A stretch of DNA of 64,000 nucleotides from Halobellus sp. MBLA0158 (lineage in GTDB: Archaea; Halobacteriota; Halobacteria; Halobacteriales; Haloferacaceae), in the NCBI RefSeq assembly GCF_041477585.1, contig NZ_JBGNYA010000001.1, positions 1,798,001 to 1,862,000 on the forward strand, given 5' to 3'. Of this stretch, positions 52,065 to 59,848 are shown piece by piece; positions within the stretch are counted from its first letter, which is position 1, and every line of letters starts with the position of its first letter. The translations under genes and the position numbers were made by a program. The notes below the pieces were generated by a model. It searched no databases and was not told where the DNA came from. It saw nothing but the letters and a program-made list of their open reading frames with translations.

Positions 52065-52761
52065 GGCATTGTTCAGATTAGCTGATTGAAGCAGACGGCG
52101 AATGCTTGGAGCCACGCTTCTGCAGTGTTCGGATCGGCGTGTCTGAAGTGGTTTGCAAACGCCTCAGTTCGGCGTTTCAGCTCTTTAAACACGCGTTCGA
52201 TGGCATTCCGATTCCCGTGGGTGACGTGTTGGAATCGGAGCGAGTGGCGGTGACAGGCCGCCTGGAGCCAGGGTGCGCCATCGACCAGGAAGATCGCGTC
52301 GGAAACGAGATGTTTCTCGCGGAGTTCCGCAAGGAACATCTCGGTCAGCGCTTGGGTCCTGGTCGGGAATAGTCGCACGTGCAGCAGGCGAGTCGTGTCG
52401 GGATCGACCGCCGCAAACAGCCAGTAGCGCTGGTCATTCACTCGAATTACAGTCTCATCAACCGCGACGTAATTCGGATTCTGTCCCTCGGCAGGCTGTA
52501 GGTCTGCCTTCTGAACCCAGTTGTGAACGGTCGAACGACACCGATCGACACCCAGGCTTGCAAGAACAGAGACGGTATCCGACAGCGATAATCCCGCCAA
52601 ATGCAGTTGGATACCCAGCTTCATTGCCGACTCGGGTGTCGCCTCTCGCTCCACAAAACCTAACTCTGGAAAGTCGCTACCTCCGGTGAGGCGGTCCGGT
52701 TCTTGCATAGGCACCAACGAACTACGACCGCCTCACTTTTCGATCTTATCTGAACAGTGCC
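52065..52761 (-). mobile_element. IS6-family insertion sequence, apparently intact
   Basis: A 697-bp element with one transposase gene. The ends are inverted repeats of 17 nt (52065-52081 and 52745-52761) that differ at two places. ATACGGG occurs at 52059-52065 and again at 52762-52768, with one base shared with the left end, and looks like a target-site duplication; IS6 elements usually make 8 bp, and the eighth base differs here. The element lies between permease and amidohydrolase genes of the same orientation. Confidence 0.9.
52073..52708 (-). CDS. IS6-family DDE transposase
   Basis: A 211-residue transposase. The helix-turn-helix GLSLSDTVSVLASLGVDRCRSTVHNWVQK is followed by DDE residues in VAVDETVI (first Asp), IFLVDGAPWLQ (second Asp) and NAIERVFKELKRR (Glu). 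The gene nearly fills the element and has no frameshift or stop, so it may be active. ATG 52708 (MQEPDRL) is chosen; an in-frame GTG at 52717 would add three residues. Confidence 0.95.
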   Translation of the reverse strand: MQEPDRLTGGSDFPELGFVEREATPESAMKLGIQLHLAGLSLSDTVSVLASLGVDRCRSTVHNWVQKADLQPAEGQNPNYVAVDETVIRVNDQRYWLFAAVDPDTTRLLHVRLFPTRTQALTEMFLAELREKHLVSDAIFLVDGAPWLQAACHRHSLRFQHVTHGNRNAIERVFKELKRRTEAFANHFRHADPNTAEAWLQAFAVCFNQLI

Positions 52762-52820
52762 ATACGGGCCGCCGGCGAGCGAAGAGAACGGGGGCGAAAC
52801 GCGAGAGAGAGGTAGACGCC

Positions 52821-53606
52821 TCAGGTCCAGTGCAGGAGCCGACCGCGGGCGACCCGGAGCAGTCGGTCGAGGGCGATCCCGATGAGCATAATCGCGATGA
52901 TCGCGGCGTAGACCTGCGTGGACTCGAACGACCGGACGCCCGCGATCTCCAGGGCGCCGAGACCGCCGCCGCCGGCGACCATCTCGAAGACGAAGGTGAT
53001 GATGAGCGACAGCGGCATCGCGATCTGGAAGCCGGTCAGAATGCCCGGGAGCGCGGCCGGCATCACGACCCGCCACAGCAGGCGGCGGTCGTTCGTCCCC
53101 ATCATCTTCGCCGACCAGATGAGGTTCGTCTCGACCTGACGGGTGCTGTCGCGGGCGTTGACCGCGACGGGCCAGAACGTCCCGACCGCGACCATGATGA
53201 TCTTCGAGATGTCGCCGATGCCGAACCAGAGCATAAACACCGGGATCAGGGAGATGATCGGCACCGGGTATCCGATCTTGATGATCGGATCGAAGAACCA
53301 ATCGACGAGGTCGTTCCGCGCCGACAGCACGCCGACGGCGACGCCGAAGACCGTGGCGATGGCGAGTCCGACGAGCGCGCGCATCAGCGTGAGATACGCG
53401 TTGTAGAGCATCTGGCCGTTGAGCGTCAGCTCGACGAACCGCAGGATGATGTCCGAAAGCGGCGGGAGGAAGTAGTAGTGAATCAGTCCGAGCTGGGCGA
53501 CGGCTTCCCAGAGGACCAACACGATGACCAGCGAGTACACCGACTTCGCCATCTCGACCGCCTTCGAGAGATCGAACCGCGGGTTCGCGTCGGCGGTCAC
53601 GTCCAT
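52821..53606 (-). CDS. NitT/TauT-type ABC transporter permease (second)
   Basis: A 261-residue SsuC/TauC-like permease with six helices. The EAA loop reads MGTNDRRLLWRVVMPAALPGILTGFQIAMPLS. It overlaps the previous permease gene by 10 nt. With its neighbour it should form a heterodimer, unusual because SsuC-type permeases often work as homodimers. The gene ends 60 nt before the IS right end. No binding protein is adjacent. Confidence 0.92.
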   Translation of the reverse strand: MDVTADANPRFDLSKAVEMAKSVYSLVIVLVLWEAVAQLGLIHYYFLPPLSDIILRFVELTLNGQMLYNAYLTLMRALVGLAIATVFGVAVGVLSARNDLVDWFFDPIIKIGYPVPIISLIPVFMLWFGIGDISKIIMVAVGTFWPVAVNARDSTRQVETNLIWSAKMMGTNDRRLLWRVVMPAALPGILTGFQIAMPLSLIITFVFEMVAGGGGLGALEIAGVRSFESTQVYAAIIAIMLIGIALDRLLRVARGRLLHWT

Positions 53607-54388
53607 ACCAACCACCTCTCTCTGACCTCCTCGAAGAGGCGGACGGCGATGAAGGCGACCGCCGAGATGACGACGATGTTGGCGAACATCCGCGGGTAGT
53701 TACCGATCTGTCCGGAGGTGAGAATGAGGTAGCCCATCCCCTGATTCGACGCGATGAGTTCGGCGCTCACGAGGGCGATGAACGCGATCGGGACGGCCTG
53801 TCGAACCCCCGTCAGGATCTCGGGGATCGTCGCCGGGAAGACGACCTTGAGCAGGACGTCGCGGCCTTCGGTCCCCATCATCTTCGCCGACCAGATGAGG
53901 TTCTGGTCGACGTTGCCGGCGGCGTTGTACGCGTTGAGCACGATCGGGAGGAGACACGCGAGGAAGACGATGAGGATCGCGGTGCTCGTCCCCACGCCGA
54001 GCCACAGGATCGCAAGCGGCACCAGAGCGGTCTTGGGGATCGGGTAGGTCATCGCGAGGAACACGTCGAAGAAGTTCTCGATGGGGTCCGAGCGCGCCAT
54101 CCCGATTCCGAGGAGGACGCCGACGAGGATGCTCAACGCGAGCCCGACGACGACGCGGAACAGCGAGATGTAGAGGTGGGAGAACACGCTGCCGGTGACG
54201 AAGAGGTCGACGATCTCGCCGGCGACCGTTGCCGGTGCGGGCAGGACGGCGGTCGCGACGATCGCGCCGCTGACCAGGTCCCACAGGACGACGACGATCG
54301 CCAGCGGGATCCAGTCGACGAGCGTCTGTGCGGCGCGCTGCAACGGCGCCGGGAGCCCTTCGATGCGTCGCGAGGTCGCGTATCGCAC
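53597..54388 (-). CDS. NitT/TauT-type ABC transporter permease (first)
   Basis: A 263-residue permease, GTG start 2 nt after the ATPase stop. Six helices and the EAA loop MGTEGRDVLLKVVFPATIPEILTGVRQAVPIA are visible. It is similar in plan to the next permease but clearly diverged, as expected for two subunits. Substrate: sulfonate-, nitrate-, pyrimidine- or aromatic-acid-type; not decided by sequence. Confidence 0.92.
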   Translation of the reverse strand: MRYATSRRIEGLPAPLQRAAQTLVDWIPLAIVVVLWDLVSGAIVATAVLPAPATVAGEIVDLFVTGSVFSHLYISLFRVVVGLALSILVGVLLGIGMARSDPIENFFDVFLAMTYPIPKTALVPLAILWLGVGTSTAILIVFLACLLPIVLNAYNAAGNVDQNLIWSAKMMGTEGRDVLLKVVFPATIPEILTGVRQAVPIAFIALVSAELIASNQGMGYLILTSGQIGNYPRMFANIVVISAVAFIAVRLFEEVRERWLVWT

Positions 54389-54390
54389 GG

Positions 54391-55173
54391 TTACAGGGTC
54401 ACCTCGGTTTTCGTCTCCTCGTGGAGGGATTTCCAGACGGTATTCTTGTACTCGGCGAAGGCGTCGGACGTGACGATCTCCTCACGCGAGCCCGAGCGAT
54501 CGAGGTCGACCTCGGTGACGGTCTTTTTCGTCCCGGGGTGACGCGTCATAATCATCACGCGCTCGGAGAGATAGACCGCCTCCTCGACGTCGTGGGTGAT
54601 GAACACGATCGTCTTCCCGACGTCGTTCCAGATGTCGATCAGTTGATCTTGCAGGGCCTCGCGAAGCGGCTGGTCGAGCGCGCCGAAGGGCTCGTCCATA
54701 AGCAGGATCTTTGGTTCGTACGCGAGCGTGCGTGCGATGCCGACGCGCTGTTTCATCCCCCCGGAGAGCTCCTTGGGGTACTTGTCCTCGAACCCGTCGA
54801 GGTCGACCAGGTCGATGTACTGCTGGGCGAGGCTCTGGCGCTCTTCCTTCGGGACGCCGTCCTCTTCGAGGCCGTAGGTGACGTTCTCGAAGACGGTCCG
54901 CCAGGGGAACAGCGCGTAGTCCTGGAAGACGACGCCCCGGTCCGTGCCCGGTCCCTGGATCGGGTTGCCGTCGACCGAGATGGTGCCGCTCGTCACGTCG
55001 AGAAAGCCCGCGATGAGGTACAGGAGCGTACTCTTCCCGCAGCCGCTGGGCCCGACGACGCTGACGAACTCGCCGCCGTCGACCTCGAACGAGAGGTCCT
55101 CGATCGCTTTCGTTCGCTCTGCGCCCTCGCCGTACACCTTTTCGAGTTCGGAAATCGTGACTCGTCCGTCCAT
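54391..55173 (-). CDS. NitT/TauT-type ABC transporter ATPase
   Basis: A 260-residue SsuB/TauB-like ATPase. [16 protein letters not shown] is Walker [34 protein letters not shown] joins signature and Walker B, and [16 protein letters not shown] has the switch His. It is first in the minus-strand run. ATG 55173 (MDGRVTISE) is preferred to the in-frame start three codons upstream. The 550-nt space before it contains several AT-rich possible promoters. Confidence 0.94.
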   Translation of the reverse strand: MDGRVTISELEKVYGEGAERTKAIEDLSFEVDGGEFVSVVGPSGCGKSTLLYLIAGFLDVTSGTISVDGNPIQGPGTDRGVVFQDYALFPWRTVFENVTYGLEEDGVPKEERQSLAQQYIDLVDLDGFEDKYPKELSGGMKQRVGIARTLAYEPKILLMDEPFGALDQPLREALQDQLIDIWNDVGKTIVFITHDVEEAVYLSERVMIMTRHPGTKKTVTEVDLDRSGSREEIVTSDAFAEYKNTVWKSLHEETKTEVTL

Positions 55174-55182
55174 CAATACCAC

Positions 55183-55730
55183 ACCTCTGTTCTGGTGCGT
55201 CGAGCGTTCCGGTTCGTCGCGTGTTCGCCGTCGTCGCTGTCGTTCGTTATCATATGAATCTCCGTGTGAACCGCGCCGTGTCCCGTGTCCCCTCGCGCCG
55301 GCGGTCGCAAAGCGAAGACATCACCGACATCGCACCACCGGAGTACCGGACGAGATCCGCACGTATGACACGTTCAAGTGGTCGAGACCGCTATTGCTAC
55401 CACGTAACACGATGTCGATACGGTCACCATCGTACAAAAACCTTCCTTCCGACGCATCGTGTGCCGCGCCGCGGCGATTCTATCGTGGTATCTTGGAATA
55501 GTATTATAAATTACAAACTTAAGTACTATTTTAGTTAATAAAGTATTATACGACTCAGAATCTATTTTGGGCCAACTCACAGTAGTAAATATAGAAACAA
55601 CTCTTCTAGATTTATTTAATGACTCACTTTCCACCCTGTCGCCACGACCACTCGCCGATCCGACACCGCGATTCCGAAGACCCCGCAGCCACCATCGTGC
55701 TTTTTTACGGTTGGTATGCTACCTTCACCT
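55183..55730. other. Gene-free divergent region with an AT-rich core
   Basis: Between the ABC ATPase and a UspA gene, no convincing gene is found: short ORFs here lack codon bias and start signals. The core 55490-55620 is strikingly AT-rich for this genome and contains agtattata twice and the palindrome ACTTAAGT. Promoters for both flanking genes lie here; ttttttacgg at about 55701-55710 serves the UspA gene. Confidence 0.5.
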
Positions 55731-56180
55731 ATGTACAGTGACATCCTGCTCGCGACCGGCGGCGAGGCCGCATCGGACAGGGCGACGGACCACGCGATCC
55801 AGCTGGCGGCCCACCACGACGCCACGCTGCACGTGCTCTACGTCGTCGACAGCGACGTCTACGACGCCTACAGCGGCGACGAGTACGTCGACGAGCGCGA
55901 GGGCCCCGAACACGGGCTCGAAGAGGTCGGCGAGGAGGTGGTCGAAGCGGTCGCCGACCGCGCGCGGGACGCGGGCGTCGCCGTCGAGACGGCGCTCCGA
56001 CACGGGCGTCCGCCCGAGACCATCGTCGAGTTCGCTCGCGAGACCGACGTCGACTTGGTCGTGATGGGGACGCGCCGCCGCCCGGACGAGTACCGGAGCC
56101 TGCTCGGCAGCGTCACCGACCGCGTCCTTCGGCTGGCCGAGATGCCCGTCACGGTGGTCAAAACCCCCGTCGAGGGGTAA
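55731..56180 (+). CDS. Universal stress protein (UspA family)
   Basis: A 149-residue UspA protein. MYSDILLATGGEAASDRATDHAIQLAA is the start, VDLVVMGTRRRPDEYRSLLGSVTDRVLRLAEMPVTVVK the nucleotide-loop end with G-x-x-x-x-x-x-S-V-T form. Acidic insert at about 45-65. It likely binds ATP and responds to stress. ATG 55731 is used because the TATA-like box lies about 27 nt upstream; five upstream in-frame residues are possible but less likely. Confidence 0.92.
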   Translation: MYSDILLATGGEAASDRATDHAIQLAAHHDATLHVLYVVDSDVYDAYSGDEYVDEREGPEHGLEEVGEEVVEAVADRARDAGVAVETALRHGRPPETIVEFARETDVDLVVMGTRRRPDEYRSLLGSVTDRVLRLAEMPVTVVKTPVEG

Positions 56181-56271
56181 TCCACGCCTCTGGCGAGCGT
56201 CAGCCGAGAGGCCGACACCGCACCGCGGCTTTTTTGCGAGCGCGACGGAAATCGTGCGACGATCGTCCCCG

Positions 56272-57258
56272 ATGACAGACCCTCTCCCCTCCAGACGACA
56301 GTTTCTCGGCGCCGTCGCGGCGTCGTCCCTGATCGCGACCGCCGGCTGTCTCAGTTCGTTCGACGGACGCACAGACGAGGCCGACGAGACCACGCTTGCG
56401 CTCGCGCTCTCGCGATCCGGCGATACGCTCCGGGACCCGTTCGTCGTCGACCTCGCCGATACGACCCCCGACTGGGACGAGGCCGCGTTCGAGGCCGTCC
56501 TCGACGGCGAGACGTACACGACCCAGTACCGGAAGCCGTTTTTCGCCACTCCCGACGATCCCGTCTACGCGAGGCGGGACGGGACGTACTATCGGCTCGG
56601 ATCGATCGTCGTCGGCGAGGCCGAGGCGGTCCACCCGATCCTCCGGCTTCGCTGCGCCGACTCCGATACCGAGGACGGAGCCGACGCCGTCGCGGCCGAT
56701 AGCCTCCCCGAGGGCGACGCGACGGCGGTTCGGATCGCGCAGATGGCGACCCGGGCCCGCGGGAATCCCGGCGGCGCGCCGTGGGGGCTCGTCCAGCGTG
56801 GCGGCTTCGTCTACCGCGGAACCGATCGGGTCGAGTCGAGCGAACTCCTCGCGAACGAACCGGCGTTCGTCACCTATCGCGACCGGCGGTACGCAGTCGA
56901 GATCTCGCGGGAGACGTTCTACGAGCCGATCTACCGCGCCGTCGCGGAGCCGGTCGCCGACTCGCCCGCGGAAATGGAGGCGATCCTCCGGGCGAGGTTC
57001 GTCGACGCGCGCTTCGACCGCGCCGACCTCTCGGCCGGCGCCCGCGACGTCGTCGACGCGGCCCGGCGGGACGCCTACGAGGAGTCACACCCCTACTCGG
57101 CGGCGTACCGGGAGCTCCTCCGGACGATGCACAAGCGGGCCTACCTCGACGGCAACATCAGGAAGGACGCCGGCGTCGACGACGAGGGGCGGACGTTCCT
57201 CCGCTACGATGGCGTGTACTACGACTATCGCCTCGCGTTCAGGGAGGCTCGGTCCTGA
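56272..57258 (+). CDS. Tat lipoprotein of unknown function
   Basis: A 328-residue protein. PSRRQFLGAVAASSLIATAGC is a twin-arginine signal with a lipobox. The mature part is acidic with a repeated-looking pattern around two tyrosine-rich segments (YTTQYRKPFF..YYRLGS and AFVTYRDRRYAVEISRETFYEPIYRAVAEPV), which may be two related domains. No catalytic motif is recognised. Six upstream codons in frame are possible but the RR motif suits ATG 56272. It is a single gene facing the sensor kinase. Confidence 0.75.
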   Translation: MTDPLPSRRQFLGAVAASSLIATAGCLSSFDGRTDEADETTLALALSRSGDTLRDPFVVDLADTTPDWDEAAFEAVLDGETYTTQYRKPFFATPDDPVYARRDGTYYRLGSIVVGEAEAVHPILRLRCADSDTEDGADAVAADSLPEGDATAVRIAQMATRARGNPGGAPWGLVQRGGFVYRGTDRVESSELLANEPAFVTYRDRRYAVEISRETFYEPIYRAVAEPVADSPAEMEAILRARFVDARFDRADLSAGARDVVDAARRDAYEESHPYSAAYRELLRTMHKRAYLDGNIRKDAGVDDEGRTFLRYDGVYYDYRLAFREARS

Positions 57259-57291
57259 CGGGCGGCGGCCCATCCCGGCGGAGCAGTCGCG

Positions 57292-59121
57292 TCAGGTATC
57301 CCTGATCTCGAACCGCGCCCCGCCGAGTGCGCTGGCGTCTGTCACCTCGATCTCCCAGCCGTGCCCGGCGACGACCTGGCGGACGCTCGCCATCCCCAGT
57401 CCGACGCCCGTGCCGTCCGGCTTCGTCGAGAACCCCGGCGCGAACAGCTCCTCCCTGATCGACGGATCGACGCCGGGACCGTCGTCCTCGTAGAAAAACC
57501 CGTCTTCGAGCGGGCCCATCCGGACGGTGACGTCGTCGTCGCCGTGCTCGATCGAGTTCCGCACGAGGTTCTGGAGGAGCCGGTGGAACGCCTCGGGGTC
57601 GGCCTCGATCTCGACGGGGTCGACGACCTCGTATGACGCCCCCGCGCCCGGGTCGGCCGTCGCCCACACGTATTCGAGGGCTTCCTCGACGGCGATCGGC
57701 TCGGGGTCGGCGACGACCTCGCCGTTCCGTAGGGTCTCGGCGAGGTCCGTTCTGAGTTCGTCGATCCGGTCGACGGCGTCGATAGCCCGCTCGATGTGCG
57801 CCTCGTCGTCGGTTTCGAGCGCGAGTTCGAGCCGGCCCCGAGCGGTCGCGATCGGCGTCTGGAAGTCGTGGGAGATGAAGCTCGCGAACTCGTCGAGCCG
57901 GTCGTGCTGCCGCCTGAGTTCCCGCTCGCGCTCCCGCCGGGCCGTGACGTCCCGCGCGGAGACGACGATCGCGGTCACGGCCCCCTCGTCGTCTGTGACC
58001 GGCCGGAACATCCCCTCGACGAAGACCGAGTCGCCGCCCGGAACCGGGTGTTTGCTCTCGAATTCGACGTACGCTCCCGAGGCCGCGCGTTCGATCCACT
58101 CGTCGACGTCCGGCCGCGACGTCTCGGGCCACCACGGCGTCTCCCGGAACGCCGCCCCGATCAGCTCCTCGCGCTCGGCGTCGACGTACTCCAGTGCGGT
58201 GCGGTTGACGTCCCTGACCGTCCCGTCGGGCGCGAGCAGTCCCACGAGGACGTTCGGGTCCTCGAAGATGGCGCGGAACCGCCGCTCGCTCCGCTCCAGT
58301 TCGGCCTCCCGCTCTTTGAGCGGCGTGATGTCCGTGATGAACCCTTCGAGCACCCGCTCTGTCTCACCGTCGACGGCCGTGAGTTCGGCGGCGCTCGGCG
58401 GCCGCTCGGTGATCCGCCCGCGCTCCCACATCCACTTGATCGAGCCGTCGGAGGCCACGACCCGATAGGTACACTCGAAGGGCTCGTCGTCCTCGATCGC
58501 CTCTTGGACGATCTCCCAGGTCCGCTCGCGTTCGTCGGGATGGAGGACGTCCGCGCCCCACTCGACGTCCCCGGACTGGAGTTCCTCGGGCGTGTATCCG
58601 ACGAGGCGTTCGGTCTCGCCCGCGACGTACTCCATCGGCCACCCGGACTCGTTCCGGCACTGATAGATCATCCCCGGGAGGTTGCTCACGAGCGTCTCCA
58701 GGCGTCGCTTGCGGTTGTCCGCGGTCCGCTGGGACCGGAGCCGCTCGACCGCATGCTCGATGCGGTTCGCCAGCAGCTCGAACTGTTCGGTCCCGCGCTG
58801 CTTCTGGAGGTAGTCGGTGACGCCGGCGGAGATGGCGCGGCTCGCGACCTCCTCGGATCCCTTGCTCGTGAAGAGGATAAAGGGGAGATCCGGATAGCGC
58901 TCCCGCACCGTCTCGAGGAAGTCGATGCCGGTGGTCGCCGTGAGGTCGTGATCGGAGACGACGCAGTCGATCCGCTCGGCGTCGAGACGGGCGAGGGCGT
59001 CCTCGACGGTGTGGGCCGACTCGACCGTCAGGTCATCGCCGTGTCTCGGCAGAAACGCGGCGGCCAGGTCGGTGAACTGGGGATCGTCGTCGACGTGCAG
59101 CACCCGGATCCCCGAAGCCAT
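57292..59121 (-). CDS. REC-PAS-PAS sensor histidine kinase
   Basis: A 609-residue soluble multi-domain kinase, typical of haloarchaea. Residues 5-125 are a receiver with Asp57 (VVSDHDLT) and a Lys in LFTSKGS. Two PAS domains follow (about 141-268, 280-398), then a phosphoacceptor helix SFISHDFQTPIATARGRL (His418) and an ATPase domain with NLVRNSIEHGD, DDGPGVD and GTGVGLGMASV. The H-box reads HDFQTP in place of the usual HDLRNP. Having no membrane part, it must sense an internal signal. Confidence 0.93.
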   Translation of the reverse strand: MASGIRVLHVDDDPQFTDLAAAFLPRHGDDLTVESAHTVEDALARLDAERIDCVVSDHDLTATTGIDFLETVRERYPDLPFILFTSKGSEEVASRAISAGVTDYLQKQRGTEQFELLANRIEHAVERLRSQRTADNRKRRLETLVSNLPGMIYQCRNESGWPMEYVAGETERLVGYTPEELQSGDVEWGADVLHPDERERTWEIVQEAIEDDEPFECTYRVVASDGSIKWMWERGRITERPPSAAELTAVDGETERVLEGFITDITPLKEREAELERSERRFRAIFEDPNVLVGLLAPDGTVRDVNRTALEYVDAEREELIGAAFRETPWWPETSRPDVDEWIERAASGAYVEFESKHPVPGGDSVFVEGMFRPVTDDEGAVTAIVVSARDVTARRERERELRRQHDRLDEFASFISHDFQTPIATARGRLELALETDDEAHIERAIDAVDRIDELRTDLAETLRNGEVVADPEPIAVEEALEYVWATADPGAGASYEVVDPVEIEADPEAFHRLLQNLVRNSIEHGDDDVTVRMGPLEDGFFYEDDGPGVDPSIREELFAPGFSTKPDGTGVGLGMASVRQVVAGHGWEIEVTDASALGGARFEIRDT

Positions 59122-59173
59122 AGACGATCCGTTCACGGGCGAGCGTATTAGAGATTTCTCGTCGCGACGACAG

Positions 59174-59770
59174 TTACGTGCCGGATCGACCGTGACGGTC
59201 GGCCCGGTCGCACGGGAGATCGAGGTCGGCGGCGGCCGCCTCCAGCGCGTCGACCCGCTCGCGGAGGTCGGCCCCGAAGTCAGGGTCGTCGAGCCACGCG
59301 AGGCTCCGGCGGGCCGTCGCCAGCGATCCCCGGAACGCGCTCTCGGCCAAACAGATCCCCGTTTCGGCGTCGGCGACGACCGCGCCGCGTCCCAGGTCGA
59401 CGACGGTCTCGGCGAGCCGGAGGACTTCGAGTGTGGTCTCCGCGACCGTGAACGGGACGGTGGCGGCCCGCTTCCGGTCGCGCGCCGTCGACTCTTCCGA
59501 CCCGCTCCCGAACAGTTCGTCGACGACGGCGGCGTCTTGGTCCGCGAGCGCGAGGAGCGTCTCGCGGTGGCGTTCGAGCGCCGCACGGCAGTCGGCGAGG
59601 CGCTCTGCGTCCCGGTCCGGAACGTCGCCCGCCGAGTGGACACAGCACATCTCACAGAGTGCGGCCCCCATCGCTCCCGAGACGGCGAGCGCCGTCCCGC
59701 CCGCCGGCGCGACGCGCTCGGCGGCGATCCCGTCGGTCAGTTCCGCGACCGTCCGCTCGGTTGGGGACAT
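59174..59770 (-). CDS. Cyclodeaminase/cyclohydrolase (FTCD-C) family protein
   Basis: A 198-residue helical protein. VAELTDGIAAERVAPAGGTALAVSGAMGAALCEM is the conserved family start, followed by long helices with FTVAETTLEVLRLAETVVDLG. The family includes formimidoyltetrahydrofolate cyclodeaminase and methenyl-THF cyclohydrolase. Haloarchaea use folates, so a C1-folate role is plausible. Two neighbouring Cys (CEMCCVHS) are unusual. No partner gene is adjacent. Confidence 0.85.
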   Translation of the reverse strand: MSPTERTVAELTDGIAAERVAPAGGTALAVSGAMGAALCEMCCVHSAGDVPDRDAERLADCRAALERHRETLLALADQDAAVVDELFGSGSEESTARDRKRAATVPFTVAETTLEVLRLAETVVDLGRGAVVADAETGICLAESAFRGSLATARRSLAWLDDPDFGADLRERVDALEAAAADLDLPCDRADRHGRSGT

Positions 59771-59848
59771 CGTCGGTGCTTCGGCCACGGCGGTGTTGAG
59801 TGTTTGGCCGTCGCCGGCGACGCCGCTTTGATCGGGTCGTCCCGACGC

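Noticed and set aside
15598-55173. Linking the THI5-like binding protein and NitT/TauT transporter to the thiamine operon as a pyrimidine importer
   Set aside because: They are more than 30 kb apart, share no operator (AGTGATATCACT is not seen at the transporter), and the transporter neighbours are catabolic enzymes. The idea remains possible but unsupported.
55221-55538. Plus-strand ORF of 105 codons in the divergent gap
   Set aside because: Codon use, low-GC tail and lack of motif or start signal indicate noncoding DNA.
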